A stretch of DNA of 64,000 nucleotides from NCBI GenBank assembly GCA_029204225.1, contig CM055109.1, forward strand, positions 27,550,244 through 27,614,243, read 5' to 3'. How positions within the stretch are numbered: the first letter of the stretch is position 1; each line of letters begins with the position of its first letter. The notes beneath the pieces are model-generated. The model worked only from the letters and a program-made list of their open reading frames with translations, was not told the DNA's origin and ran no database searches. Positions 43,792-55,605 of the stretch are shown here, piece after piece. The position numbers were made by a program, and so were the translations under genes. Source of the DNA: Diphasiastrum complanatum. Lineage: Eukaryota; Streptophyta; Lycopodiopsida; Lycopodiales; Lycopodiaceae.

Positions 43792-44286
43792 TCATCCTCC
43801 TCCTGAATTGCATCGTCCATAGCATTTTGCAAGAGTGCATAAATACTCATTATGGCGTTTCAGCTCCCATCTGATCCGTTTAGGTAGACCTGACAAAAAC
43901 CACATAATCATGGCATTTTCGTTAATCAGCTTAGGTTCGCACTCATATCTGAGGCATTTCACCCGTTCAATGTAATCTCGAACCATTTCCCGCTTTCCTA
44001 TTTTAATTTTACTTAAAAGTAGGAAAGGGTCTTCCATAAACTTCCGTGGTTTGAACCGTGTGATGAGGGCTCTTTTAACAATCTCCCAATTCGTACGCTC
44101 AGTTTCATCTTGATTATAGTACCAATCTTGTGCTACGCCTGTTAAGGCCATAGGAAACAGCTTAAGTTTATCTTGAGGGAAAATTTCGCCATAGACTTCA
44201 CATGATTCAACATAGATCTGAAGAAATCTGACTGGATCTATTAATCCATTATTTTTGGGTAGATCATATGCCCTTGTCAAAAACAA
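43792..44286 (-). pseudogene. Gypsy A gag, retrotransposon capsid domain
   Basis: Reads KLKLFPMALTGVAQDWYY, NWEIVKRALITRFKPR and MIMWFLSGLPKRIRWEL, the standard plant retrotransposon gag domain that assembles the capsid. An acidic stretch (DDAIQEEDEDSDDE) follows at 43770-43800 in another frame. Confidence 0.9.
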
Positions 44287-44668
44287 GACAAGGTGACACT
44301 AAATCTACCATCATTGATAGTTGATATTGTAAAATATGGCTTGAAATGCATGGAAGGAGAAGATACTATTCTCATTCATATTCTTTGGATCATGAGATTC
44401 ATAAAATGAATCGCTTTTAGATTTTCGATTCTCAATTTTGGATTGTTATTTTTTGTGGTTGAAAATCTTGTCAGAAAATGGAAAGACATATAGATTTGAC
44501 GTTGCAGGAGTGGAAATAAAATGTCAATTCCCTAGGGAGAGTGTTCTTGTCTGGGAATAGTAGTAGATGAGGAAATATCGATTTCCTCTATGCCTTGCAA
44601 TAACTCATTTTGTATAACATCTATGTTCAATTATCGATCTGGTAAATTCCCTGGTGATGTAGAAGTTC
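44287..44668. other. No gene seen
   Basis: AT-rich gap between Gypsy A gag and the next gag fragment. The 5' LTR of Gypsy A would be expected near here but no TG...CA element or primer-binding site was found. Confidence 0.5.
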
Positions 44669-45520
44669 TCAAGGAACTTCTGGATTGAGCAGCAAGTTTA
44701 ACTGTTGGTTGCTATGGTGCTCATGGTGTGTTGTCGTCAAGATCTTATCATGATTCATAACTGACGTGTCGGGTAGGTAGAATCTTGTTGGGTTGTTTTG
44801 GGCAGTCTTTGAAACTGTGTTTTCTGACACAATCGGGACACTCGCCATGGTACGTGGCCTTGATTGGACAATCAACCATGAAGTGGCTGGTTTCACCACA
44901 GATGAAACATATGTTGTTCATGGGCCTTTGCATTGTGGCATAACCATCTTGTATGGCTAGTGGTTCTGGACTTTCCGGTGGGTATTCGTGATAATGCGAG
45001 GAATTTTCAGATTGTGATGGTTGATCTTCATATCGTTGGATGGCATTTGCTTGGATAGTCTGATATGAAGGACAAGCATCAGCAGGATGCATAGCCCGAC
45101 AGTGTGGGCACCAGATGAATTTTTGTCTATTAGGTACTTGAGCAGTGTGTGGTTGACGAGGCATACTACGTTGGATAGACTTCAGAGTAGTTTGAAACTG
45201 ATTGGTGAGTTTCTCCATCTACAGTTGATATTGCTGATTAAGCAACTCCAGCTGTGATTTCCAAAGCTGATATCGGGTATCCTCGATCAGCTTCGACTAA
45301 TGGATAGGAGCACGGAGTGCGTGCCTTTCCCTGATTTGTCAACATCTGATCCTTCATCTTCTTCCCGGATGGCATCAAACATAACTAGCTTTAGATTGTC
45401 TTTCCTAAAAGAGCTTCCTACCATGACATCTTGCCAAATATGACCAAAAAACTCATCGGTTCGACAAATATCTCGTAGAGAAAGATACAACGCAAAGCAT
45501 AACTGATTAACTTCTCCAAT
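44669..45520 (-). pseudogene. Gypsy gag fragment of a related element
   Basis: Reads FDAIREEDEGSDVD, then MEKLTNQFQTTLKSIQRSM, CPHCRAMHPADACP, CFICGETSHFMVDC (CX2CX4HX4C) and CPDCVRKHSFKDCP. The acidic and coiled stretches parallel those of Gypsy A gag but the residues differ, so it is another family member. It abuts the RNase H end of the chromovirus-like element at 45521 with no intervening integrase. Confidence 0.8.
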
Positions 45521-46965
45521 TTAGCTCAAAGCATCAGCGACACAATTCGACGTACCGTGACGATATTTAATGTCAAATTCGGACTCTTGAATAAGTTCCG
45601 ACCAACAGACCTTACGACCCCTAAGGTTCGAGGCATCACAGATATACTTAAGAGATTCACGATCTATTATTACCATGAATTTGGATCCATACAAATAATG
45701 TCTCCAGATCTTTAACACATGGATGATAGCAAAAAGTTCCTTCTCATAAGTAGAATATCTACTTTGAGCTGGGTTCAACTTCTTGCTCTCGAAAGCCACA
45801 GGTCTACCATCCTGGTAAAGGATTGCACCTACTGCATAGTCACTAGCGTCTGTTTCCACTAAGAAAGATCCGCTAGGGTCCACTATGTATAAGATAGGGG
45901 CTGTAGACACCAACATCTTCAAAGCCTCAAAGCTTTGATTAAGTTCATCAGTCCAAACAACAGGGGGACTGATCTTCAAACGCCTTCCATCCTTCTTCTT
46001 ATTACCCTTTTTTGTTTTCCGTTTGGCTTTCTTCACTCCCTTAAGAAGATTTGTTAGAGGCAATGCAACTAAGACATAGTCTTTAATGAATTTATGGAAA
46101 AATCCTGTGAAGCCTAGAAAAGATTTTACTTTCCTAATGGTTTTCAGGATAGGCCAGTCACGAACTTTCTGGACCTTATCGTAGTCGATCTCAAGACCTT
46201 GATCAGAAACAATATGTCCCAAATACTTGAGTTGAATTTGAAAGAACTCACATTTAAACTCCTTAGCATAAAACTTTGCCTGCCTTAGATTATCTAAGAC
46301 TGTACGCAAATGCGCTTCGTGCTCCTCAAGAGTCTTACCATAAATCAGTATGTCATCTAAAAATACCATGAGAAACTTCCCCAGTTTTGGACGAAGAATA
46401 TCATTCATCATTTGCTGGAAGGTTGTCGGGGCATTAATTAGACCAAAGGGTAAAACTAAAAATTCGTAATGGCCATATCTAGTACGAAAACCAATCTTGG
46501 AGACATCCCCGTCGTGAACTCTAATTTGATGGTACCCTGACCTAAGGTCCAATTACGTGAAATATTTAGCACCATTCAATCGGTCCATCCGAGGCTGGGA
46601 TAGCGGTTCTTAATTGTCATTTTATTAAGCTTTTTGTAATCGACACAAAGACGAATACCGCCGTCTTTCTTGCTTGTTAGCAAAACAAGAGCTCCCCAAG
46701 GGGATTTACTAGGCCGAATATGGCCTTTACGCAACAACTCCTTAAGCTGGCTAGCAACTTCATCTTCTTCCTTCGGGCTCATCCTGGAGGGAAAAAGTGA
46801 TACAGGAGAGCTGTCGGGAAGGAGATCTATGTGATGGTCTACACCCCGTGAGGGGGGAAGACCCTCTGGCAACTGCTCAGAGAATATATCGCTATACTCC
46901 TCCCTAAGTCTCTTAAAGATTTTACCCTTAGGCGAAGATTCTAAATTATTATCAGTAAAAGACAA
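45521..46965 (-). pseudogene. Element D reverse transcriptase and RNase H
   Basis: Reads [40 protein letters not shown] and [19 protein letters not shown], then after a frame break at about 46560 MDLRSGYHQIRV, QMMNDILRPKLG, MVFLDDILIYGKT (catalytic FLDD), LGHIVSDQGLEID and the RNase H strands FLVETDASDYAVGAILYQ and ALS. The sequence is close to canonical Ty3/Gypsy. Only one frame break and one short stop-rich linker spoil it. Confidence 0.92.
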
Positions 46966-47213
46966 AGCTTTAGGAAAAGTCGATACATCAACATTAACAT
47001 TATGAGTACTAAAAGCATCTATGTAAGATTCATCTTTTAGATAGCATAAATAGAAAAATACTCAGAATTTAAAATACATTGATTCGCTTCATGAGCAGTT
47101 ACAAAAGGTAGATCTGGCTCATCGCCTTTAAAACAAACCATTGAGTCATTATGCAAGAAAGAAATACAATGAGATACATAATCTTTCTTTAAGGACTCAT
47201 TTTTAGCAAAAAA

Positions 47214-47882
47214 TCACTCATTTCCTAGAATCACATCCACCTTATCTAGATTCATGACATAAAAAAACAAACTATCTTCATAGTCTTGAATCTTCAACGG
47301 CACGTGGGGGACAAAGCGGTCCCAGACTTGCTGCTCCCCACTAGCTGCCATCCTAACCACATACTTGTGGTCACTTGGTGCAGTTGCTAGCTGCAGCTTC
47401 TGCATCAACTTAGCATTAATAAAATTATGCGTAGAACCGTCGTCAAAAAGAACACTCACAGGTTGGCTGCCTACGAACCCACTCATATGAATGAGGTCGT
47501 GAGGTCCAAACACCGCAGTATCAAAACAACAATTCATACAAACTGATTTATCTTTAAAAGATACCTTAATGCAAGAAATAGAAGAATTACCTGGTGCCTT
47601 AAAGGAGCGGCCACCCTTCTTCCGTCTCTTCAGACAGTCCTTGGAAAGGTGCCCCTTCTCCATGTAGGAGAAACACAGCCCATCACTTTTGGCCTTGTCG
47701 AAGTCTGCTCTCTCCAACCGAGGGCGCTTCTTTTTCTTCCCCGAAGGAGAAGCTTCGCCGACCATGCGCTCCTTGCTCTTTTTGAAAGAAGGACCGACAA
47801 AGGATTTGTCTTTGGCTTCGGGCTTTGGTTGCTCTTTGCGGGTTATCGTGTGTGTATCGTCAAAAATCCGAACGAAACGCAC
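47214..47882 (-). pseudogene. Element D zinc knuckle and protease, damaged motifs
   Basis: The knuckle reads CFSYMEKGHLSKDC, in which the second cysteine and the glycine after it have been lost. The protease strand reads VLFDDGSTHNFI, where relatives have DSG. Protease C-terminal half: VPLKIQDYEDSLFFYVMNL and VDVILGNE. Stops follow towards reverse transcriptase at 46966-47213. Confidence 0.82.
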
Positions 47883-48186
47883 AACATCCTACGACGTACT
47901 TCCAACTAATATTCCTTGGGCAAGCCCAAGATGAAATGCAGCTTAAGGAGTACTCCATCTATGTAGTTTAAAAACCGCGAAGCAGCCTCTTGGAAGTCTT
48001 GTAAGTAGACGTCCAAGGGCTTCGTCCCCATTTACAATGTAGCAAATCGACAATAATATTCAAAATCGTCTAGGACAGGCATAAAGGTAGCCTTAAAGGC
48101 TACTTGGAAGTCATCCCAAGTGTTTGGGACTGTAGCTCAGTCTTTAAGGTCCTTCCACCAAGAATACGCCTTGCCGCATAAAAACA
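47883..48186 (-). pseudogene. Element D gag remnant
   Basis: With stops, the minus strand reads YSWWKDLKD, WDDFQVAFKATFMP and LQDFQEAASRFLNY, the retrotransposon gag domain. It is cut at about 48186 where Gypsy B begins in the other orientation. Confidence 0.72.
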
Positions 48187-49110
48187 TGATGGCCGCAGAC
48201 CACCTAGATCGATTGGAGAAAGTATTTGAAAGATGTCGCAAATATCAAATTTCTCTAAATCTAGAAAAATGCCAAATATAGGTTTTCCACGGAGTTGTGC
48301 TTGGACATGTGATATCAAGACATGGTATTGCCACAAATTATTCTAAGATCAAGATTATTGTGGAATTGTCACCGCCAACAACAATTCGTGAAGTTTATGT
48401 GTTTGGGTCATGCAAACTACTATCAAATTTTTATTATCTTCTTTGTGGATTTAGCACGACCTATATACAAACTGACTATTGTTCCCATTTGGACAGTAGA
48501 GACGTTAGAAGCCTTTGAAAAGTTTAAAAAAACATTAACTTCAGCACCAATACTGCGTTCTCCAGATTGGACATTTGAATTTCATGTTCATACGGATGCC
48601 TCAAAATATGCCATTGGATCAGTTTTAACACAGCCAGGTGATTATAAGAAGGATTATCCTATACGATTTGCAAGCAGAAGAATTATTTAACAACAGAACG
48701 TGAAGCGTTAGCCATGATTTTTTTTGTTCGAAAATTTTGTCACTATCTCATAAAAACGCACTTTGCATTATATACGCATCACCAGCCGTTACTTTACTTG
48801 GTATATAAGACATGCAATATTGGACGTATTGCAAGATGGTTATTGTTATTGACTGAATTTGACTTTTGAATTGTGGTTTGAAAGGGGAAGCAACATTATT
48901 TAGCCGATCACATTTCGCGAATTGAATCCGCACCAGTTAATACTGAGGTGGAAGATGAATTACCAGATGCTGCATTGTTCTATGTAGAAGCAGTACCTGA
49001 GTGGGCAGCGGACATTGTTGAGTACCTGATGCTAGGACAACCGAATGACTCCTTGACAAAAGTACAAAAGAGACAATTGATTCATAAGGCTCAACTTTAT
49101 TAATTGATTA
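48187..49110 (+). pseudogene. Gypsy B reverse transcriptase tail and RNase H
   Basis: CRKYQISLNLEKCQI, a stop, LGHVISRHGIATNYSKIK, then a frame change near 48390 and IIFFVDLARPIYKLT and FHVHTDASKYAIGSVLTQPG. The remaining RNase H to about 49110 is stop-ridden. Confidence 0.82.
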
Positions 49111-50259
49111 CAGGACAATTGTATCATCGTGGATCAGACAATATTCTATGAAGATGTGTTTTACCGCATGAAGTACCAGATTTAATCATGTTTTCACATG
49201 ATGGCATGGGCGGAGGACACTGCTCTACAGATATTACTGTTCGCAAACTTTTGCAATCAGGTTGTTGGTGGCCTACACTTCATAAGGACACAAAAAATTT
49301 TATTCAGACGTGATGTTTGTCAGCGAGCACGACGGCCTACTCGACAAAATTATGAACCCTTGCATCCGGTTTCATCGCAAACACCGTTTGAAAAATGGGG
49401 ACTAGATTATATTGGTCTTATTCATCCTGCCGCGCAAGGATCTCAGGCCAGATACATTATCGTAGCAACTGATTATATGACCAAGTGGATTGAAGCCAAA
49501 GTTGTCAAAGTTGCTGATGCGAAATATACAGCCAAGTTTCTCTACGAAAATATTATAATTAGATTTGGATGTCTGATCGAAATTGTCAGTGATCGGGGTA
49601 CACACTTTGTTAATCAACAATAAAGTGTTTACTGAAAGATTTTTTTTGTTATACACAGATTTAGTAGTCCCAGAGGGAATGGCCAAGCTAAATCTTCCAA
49701 TAAGATTCTGTGCACCATTATGACAAAGACAGTTGAAGCGAGTCAGTCTGATTGGGAACATAAACTATATACAACATAATGAGAATTCAGAACCGCTTAC
49801 AAAAATAGTACAAATCAAACACCCTTTCAACTGGTCTATGGTCAAAATGTTGTCATGCCGATTGAATTTATAATCTCATCTTTACGCATAGCGGCAATAG
49901 AACGGTTAAATGATGATAAGTCTTTACAACTACGTCATGAAGCGTTGCACAAATTATGTGAAACCCGATTGATGGCAGTTCATGCATTAGCAGCATAGAA
50001 AGCCCGCCGCAAGGCATGGCACGATCGTCGATTGCACAAAAAAGATTTGAAAGTAGGAGATCTTGCATTGATGTACAAAACCAAGCTGATCAAGGGAAAG
50101 TTGAAGTTTACCGGTGAAGGCCCATATAAAGTGAAGGAAATCTTGAACTATGGCACAATAATTCTTGAGCACTTGGATGGAAAACGATTTGATACTCCGG
50201 TGAATGGTTGTCGATTACGCAAGTTTTGGCAACCTGCTCCGCCAGTTCAACAAGCCTGA
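49111..50259 (+). pseudogene. Gypsy B integrase
   Basis: Reads IMFSHDGMGGGHCSTDITV, then in another frame CQRARRPTRQNYEPLHPV, KWGLDYIGLIHP, DYMTKWIEAKVVKVADAKYT and VSDRGTHFVNQQ. After a stop-rich stretch the C-terminal part LHKKDLKVGDLALMYKTK to RLRKFWQPAPP is open (50032-50259). The Trp that is a stop in copy A is present here. Confidence 0.83.
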
Positions 50260-50933
50260 TCTCAATGATTTTTAATTTTATTCGTTTTTCAATTTGTTGT
50301 TTTCAATATTTGATTGTTCATATTTTTCGTGAAAAAGACAGTTAAATTTTTTTTTTTTGAAAAAAGACTGATGAGCACAAGTCAAAAAAGTCATCAGCAT
50401 GGGCAAAAGGAAGAACAGTATCTTTGATGAAAAATGACTTAGAAAATCACTGTTTTGGTTAGATGATGCCTATACAGTATCGGAAACCTTCGTTGAGCCT
50501 CCAGACTGTACATCCACTTCAGACTTATCTAATTTGAGGTGGAAGGTTCTTGTCCAGTAAAAATTCATTTTGTGAGTCAGGAAAATATTCAGCAATATGC
50601 CATTTTGAGAACCTTCGCCGAGTACCTTACCCTCATTATGAACCTTCGCTGACATGCCAAATGGTCTTAAAATGTCAAAATTAGGTTGGCCATAGTCTCA
50701 GATCTTGAAAAAATGCATTTATGACAGTACATGGGCGAAGGACCCTCTTGGGTGAAGGTTCATCCTTCGCCAGCCTTGGAAAACGTTTGCTTGATAGGTT
50801 CAGATCCCCAGAAACCTTCGCCGAAATTTTTATAGTCTATTTTCACAATACTGTACATGCCTGCAAATTTTGGTTCAGAATTGATCAACCAAACTAGTAT
50901 TCAGTATAATGACCTTCCAAATTCACCTATAAG

Positions 50934-51640
50934 TTGGCTGAATTCGATTCATTCCTCACTTGTGCTAGCGAAGCTCTTGCGAATTTTTCCCATGACCAAA
51001 GCTCTCCAAACTTTCTGAACTACTTTCTAATATACATTCGCGCGTCTTACTTTTCATTTTTGATCATCATATCTTCCACAGATACTTCCCATATAGTCTC
51101 CGCGTTGTACTATCCATCGTGATGTCCCATCTGCAACGGACATCATGATCCTTTTTAGCACAAGCATGGTCACTTAGTGGATAACCCTTGCGAAGCCTCT
51201 GCTTACCGCAATGGGTATTCATGAGAGAGCCTTTTCTGGAAGAATCAACATGAATTTCATCACTCTTGCCTTCAGTACGTGGAAGAAAGAGAAATCCAAG
51301 TCAGGGAGCCACACACAAGGTGCGTGTCACTGAGGCCGCCCTTGCTGCCATAGGTATAGCATCTGGAACACAGGCCTCACCCAATCATAAGCAGACCAAA
51401 CAGGCCATAAAGCCTTACATCGACTTAACCAATGATCTGCACTAGACCAATGACGGATACTTGCTCGATGCCATCACTGAGCCTGTCATGCATGCTACTG
51501 CCCAGCTCCTGAACAACTACTTGATGGTTGGGAACCTCAGGAAAGACCGCATCATTTCACAGATCCTCCATAGGATAGTTGAGTCTTATACCAAACTAGC
51601 CAAAGCCTCACTATTGTAAGACAAAATCAATGGCAACAGA
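50934..51640 (+). pseudogene. Extra frame downstream of Gypsy B integrase
   Basis: Counterpart of 37135-37650. MAEFDSFLTCASEALANF, then after frame changes IHERAFSGRINMNFITLAF, VRVTEAALAAIGIASG and, beyond the point where copy A ends, KQAIKPYIDLTNDL and LLDAITEPVMHATAQLLNNY. Its function is unknown. The preservation of the same residues in two diverged copies suggests it was once a protein. Confidence 0.5.
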
Positions 51641-52470
51641 TTACTTCACAAAGGCCCTATCGAAGGAGCATCATCTCACATTCAAGTTATAACTTCATGT
51701 CATTGTACTCATTGTTGATAATAATCAGAGTGCAATTTGTCCTACTGCTATTATTGTTATATCACGCATTTGTATAAATCCTTCGTTTGAATTATTTTGA
51801 TGCTAACTATGGCGCTTCCGATCCACACGCATCTAGCTCGCTCCCAGCTTCCGCTTATACCCATCGATTTCCGATAGGGGGGTTGTGTAGCAGTCCAGGC
51901 CCTGCACCTCGATCATGGCCAGCGGCCTAGAGAGTGGAGACTCACACAAAGAGCGGGGGGGGGGTGTGCTCTCATCCCCCTCCCCCCATTGTTTTTTCAA
52001 AATGGGGCCAAAGAAATATTGGGCCTCATTTTCACTCAATCTAAAGCAATAAAAAAGATTTTTGAAGGGCTTAAAGAAATAGATATTATTTTCCTTTATA
52101 ATTTAAATTTTAGCCTTGTCATATCATCATTTCTATGGATTGAGGAAGTAGAGTTAGAGGGTGATTAGTGGGCGGGTTAGAATTTGAAGATCCAATTTAC
52201 ACCATTGGATGTGCCACTGTCATATAGACCATTCCATCTCAAATGTCACTCTCTTATTGGTACACATGTCATCGTTAACACTAATTATAATTAGTGAAGA
52301 AGCCCTTTTTGTAATGTATCTACAGCATATAATACTTTAAAAGTATATATTGTTTATGACAGTGAGGTTTGATACCTGAATTGCCACACGGACTAGACAA
52401 TTTGGTACTTGCAATATCACATAGACTATATAATTTGTTTTACATGAGAAAGTTAATTCATCTTGGAGTC
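51641..52470. other. No gene seen
   Basis: Unassigned DNA after Gypsy B. Contains a run of ten G followed at a distance by a C-rich stretch (51953-51990). No LTR was identified. Confidence 0.5.
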
Positions 52471-54000
52471 TAGTGAGAGGCTAAATCCATTTAATTATCC
52501 TACTTGGAAGGTCAAAATGAGGTCATTACTTACACTCCAATACTTGAATGATTTTGTCCTTGAAGTGGTGGAAGAGCCTCAAGGTGAACAAGAGTTGCAA
52601 AGATACAAGAAGAAGGCAAATATGGCTTAACATTGCATCAAGATGAATGTAAGCAATGAGCTTCTAAGAGAAGTGGATTCTTGTACTTCAGCCAAGGAGG
52701 CATGGAACTCCTTGAAGGCCATCTATGAGTCAAAAAATACTTCTAAAATGCTCATGTTGAGAGATCAAGTCTTGCAAAACATGAGAGAAAGTGATGAGAA
52801 AGCCTAAGATTATGTTCTTAGAGTGAAGTGACTAAATATGGAGCTTGGATCTATTGGTGAAAATAACCAAGATAAACAGCTTGTCCAAATCATTTTAAAT
52901 GAATTTGGAGATGAGTACTCCAATCTTGTTCAAGGTTTGTTCATCCAAGACATCCTTCTATCCATTTAAAAGCTCCAATGTGTTCTTATAGTCGAGGAGA
53001 TTAGGATTCAACATGCCAAAGCTAGGATGGAGTTTGTATCCTTGCACAATGGTGATGAGGAGGCAATTATTATTATTATTATTTTATTTTCTTATTTTCT
53101 TGTTTGTTATTCTCATTTTGCATGCCTATTTTTAACCTCCCCTTGTTTATAATTCATACCTATACTTATTTACTTTCTATGCATTTTCTTTTTCTATAAA
53201 TATCCATTTGTCATGAATGTTCTAGGTCAACAATTTCTTCAACAAAGAAAAGTGGAAAGGCAAAAAGTCCATCAAGAAACAAGTAGGTGATCCATCAAAA
53301 GATGAAGAAGATCAAGCAAGTTTCAAGACAAAGGGTAAGAAGGTCAAATCCAAGAAGAAATGATTTTTATGTGATAATAAAAGACATTATGCATCCGGGG
53401 GAAGCTAGCATTAACTACATCATCAACAAGGAGCAACTCAAGTGACATTTGGTGGATTGATAGTGGGGCATCTTCCCAAATGGCATTCCAAAGGAAAATT
53501 TTCTCAACTCTACTCTCTTATCATAGTACAAAGGAGTCTATTTTTACAGGGAGTGATGAAGAATGTAGTATTGAAGGTGTTGGTACCAATTCTTTGAGTC
53601 TAGAATCTTCAACAAAGCTAAACTAGACAATGTGTTTTTTGTACCTTCAATCACATCCAAGAATGCTTTGTTCAATCCTCAAGGATGATGAGTGCATGGC
53701 AAGTTAGGCAAGGGATTTTGTTTAAGCTTGATGGAAATGGCAAAGAGGAGTTGACACAAGTGAAAAACATGTGCAACAAAGAGGTAGCACTCAACCTAAC
53801 AGGATTCCTTTCCAAGAGTAGTAAGATACATGAGATTTGTAGTCTCTCTAAGACTCATGCATACTTCACTTTTTTGGAAGATTTTACTTCGAATGTGCAT
53901 TATTTCTCTCAAGATGCAAAGTTGAAAGTCACTTTCATTGATGATCATACTAGATGTACTTGGATCTATCTCGTCTTTGAAAATCATGGTGTTTGATACT
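52471..54000 (+). pseudogene. Copia fragment E: gag, protease, start of integrase
   Basis: Plus strand. The gag region (about 52480-53060) reads FNYPTWKVKMRSLLTLQYLN, SAKEAWNSLKAIYESKN and MLMLRDQVLQNM with several stops. The protease site reads WWIDSGASSQMAF near 53450. The integrase begins at 53685 and reaches VTFIDDHTRCTWIYLVFE before sequence similarity stops at about 54000. A TTA microsatellite lies at 53067-53083. The family differs from the Copia at 14-22 kb. Confidence 0.8.
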
Positions 54001-54096
54001 TTTGAAAAGTATAAAGCTCTTGTTTAGATCCAAGAGGAGATAAATGAAGAGTTGTCCAATTGAATATCTAAATGCTATCAATACCATATAATCTTG

Positions 54097-54098
<2 letters not shown>

Positions 54099-54132
<34 letters not shown>
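54099..54132. repeat. AT dinucleotide microsatellite
   Basis: About 17 AT repeats directly after the Copia fragment. Confidence 0.95.
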
Positions 54133-54134
<2 letters not shown>

Positions 54135-54146
54135 AGGTTACACCCT

Positions 54147-54160
54147 GAACCGGCCGGTTC
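54147..54160. repeat. 14 bp perfect palindrome, then GGTTCGAA repeats
   Basis: GAACCGGCCGGTTC is self-complementary. Within the next 60 bases GGTTCGAA occurs three times (near 54177, 54191 and 54208). Confidence 0.85.
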
Positions 54161-54363
54161 AAACCAATTCTTTGAGGTTCGAACAGCCCAGGTTCGAATC
54201 GGAAAACGGTTCGAATTTGTCTTTTCCATTTTTCAAAAAACAATAATTTTCTCTGATGTACAACTCATATATTCACTGTACAGATACTTAATAGCTAAAA
54301 AATTTCCTCTAAATTTACAGATATCAGGATAATCGGATCTCTTCAACATTTTCTACACCAGTG

Positions 54364-54541
54364 TCACCTTTTTCGCCTATCACAAATCACATGGAAAAAC
54401 AGTGTCGCGTTTTTCGCCTTTTTCGCCTGTCTTATTTTACATGTAAATATGCAAACTGTGTGACAACATGAGTAAAAATGCAGCATGAATGGAGGCAGAT
54501 TAAAATAGGATTTAGGAGAGTAGAGGAGATAAATGCAACAA
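54364..54541 (-). repeat. Fragment of the 1.55 kb Copia LTR
   Basis: Bases here align with 18620-18778, including CTGCCTCCATTCATG and TGCATATTTACATG on the minus strand. It starts TGTTGCATTTAT at 54541, the position where the LTR starts at 18778. Only the first 150-180 bases remain. No coding region accompanies it. Confidence 0.78.
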
Positions 54542-55549
54542 ACATAAAAGAGTTTCATATTTAAAAACATTTTCAAACTATTGTACTTCATTCACGTAAT
54601 CAATTCAAACAAAATTTCATATTTAGGGCACTTCTAAATTCAGCCCCTTCTAGCTTTCCTTTATAAATAATTAAATATGGAAATTAACCTAGCAGCTCTC
54701 CATTGACCACCCTATTGTAAATGACATAATTCCAGTAAAAAATCACAACCAAACACATATACTTGGTAGGGTTCTTGGAAAATATTTTCTTAGGGTTGAT
54801 TTTACAAAAAGTATTAGTTTAGAAAGAAAGAAAGCTTTATTAATGTCTTTTAACGCCAAAAGGCATATACGACCAAATAGGCATATCTCAAATGTGATAA
54901 ACACTAAAAGGAGTATATAAATGCCTCTAGTAAAACAAACATCTACTATATACGAAAACTAGTAGATAGATCTCTACTCTACTCTCATAGAAAGTATCTC
55001 ACTATGAGATGTGACACAATAAGTGCAAATGCCCATGCTGAAAAGACATATAAGATCTACAAAACGCTCTCAACTAAGATGGTTGAAAAAGAATTTGATG
55101 TGTGTGCTTGATGGAATTAGAGCTAGTACAATAGCGACCATTGACGACGACTATGTCTCATACTCTAGTGTTGATTGGGACATCCTAATAGAAGCTCTCC
55201 CTCTGGAGGTCCAAATCTCATATCTGTGAGATGTTGTACACTGTCGCTGATCGCGACGTTGATGTCTCATAGGGATAGCAACGTCTTCATCATCCGTCTT
55301 GAATCCACCTAAGCTCTCCTTCTAGAAAAAAAAGTTGTAATTTAAGTCTATGTATCATGAATATCTGGCTAAGCAAAGACTCTGTATCAGGGACATCTCG
55401 TGTAACATAAGGACTACACACTAAGAATCCTCGTAGACAATGAGATAACATAAAGTAGCAGGTGAGTCTCTAAATAAGCAATACTATTGACCACGTATCT
55501 CATAATAAGCAAGCCATTTGAAGATGAAATGCTCCTTAGTATCAACCTC

Positions 55550-55551
<2 letters not shown>
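54542..55551. other. No gene seen
   Basis: AT-rich, with short frames only. Nothing recognisable. Confidence 0.5.

Positions 55552-55603
<52 letters not shown>
55552..55603. repeat. AG dinucleotide microsatellite
   Basis: About 25 uninterrupted AG repeats. Confidence 0.97.

Positions 55604-55605
<2 letters not shown>

Larger units (their letters stand above)
37135..44286 (-). mobile_element. Gypsy retrotransposon A: gag-PR-RT-RH-IN plus extra 3' frame
   Basis: Minus-strand Ty3/Gypsy element of about 7.2 kb without recognisable LTRs of its own. The order is retrotransposon gag (44286-43792), zinc knuckles, protease, reverse transcriptase, RNase H, integrase, then an additional frame after integrase. 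The order RT-RH-IN is diagnostic of Gypsy. Each domain is readable but stops occur every few hundred bases. Its 3' half (37135-40510) is matched by an inverted relative at 48187-51400. The left edge meets the plus-strand leader, where similarity to that relative ends near 37140. Confidence 0.9.
45521..48186 (-). mobile_element. Gypsy element D (chromovirus-like), truncated at both ends
   Basis: Minus-strand fragment with gag (47883-48186), zinc knuckle and protease (47214-47882), reverse transcriptase and RNase H (45521-46965). Integrase, chromodomain and LTRs are missing. The right edge is cut by the inverted Gypsy B; the left edge is cut in the RNase H tail (NCVADALS). Confidence 0.87.
48187..51640 (+). 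mobile_element. Gypsy retrotransposon B: 3' half, inverted relative of A
   Basis: Plus-strand copy of the same family as Gypsy A, starting inside reverse transcriptase (HLDRLEKVF) and running through RNase H, integrase and the extra downstream frame. It has no gag, protease or LTR. A and B together form an imperfect inverted repeat with arms of about 3.3 kb around 40510-48186. B has its own stops and frame changes at different places from A. Confidence 0.88.
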
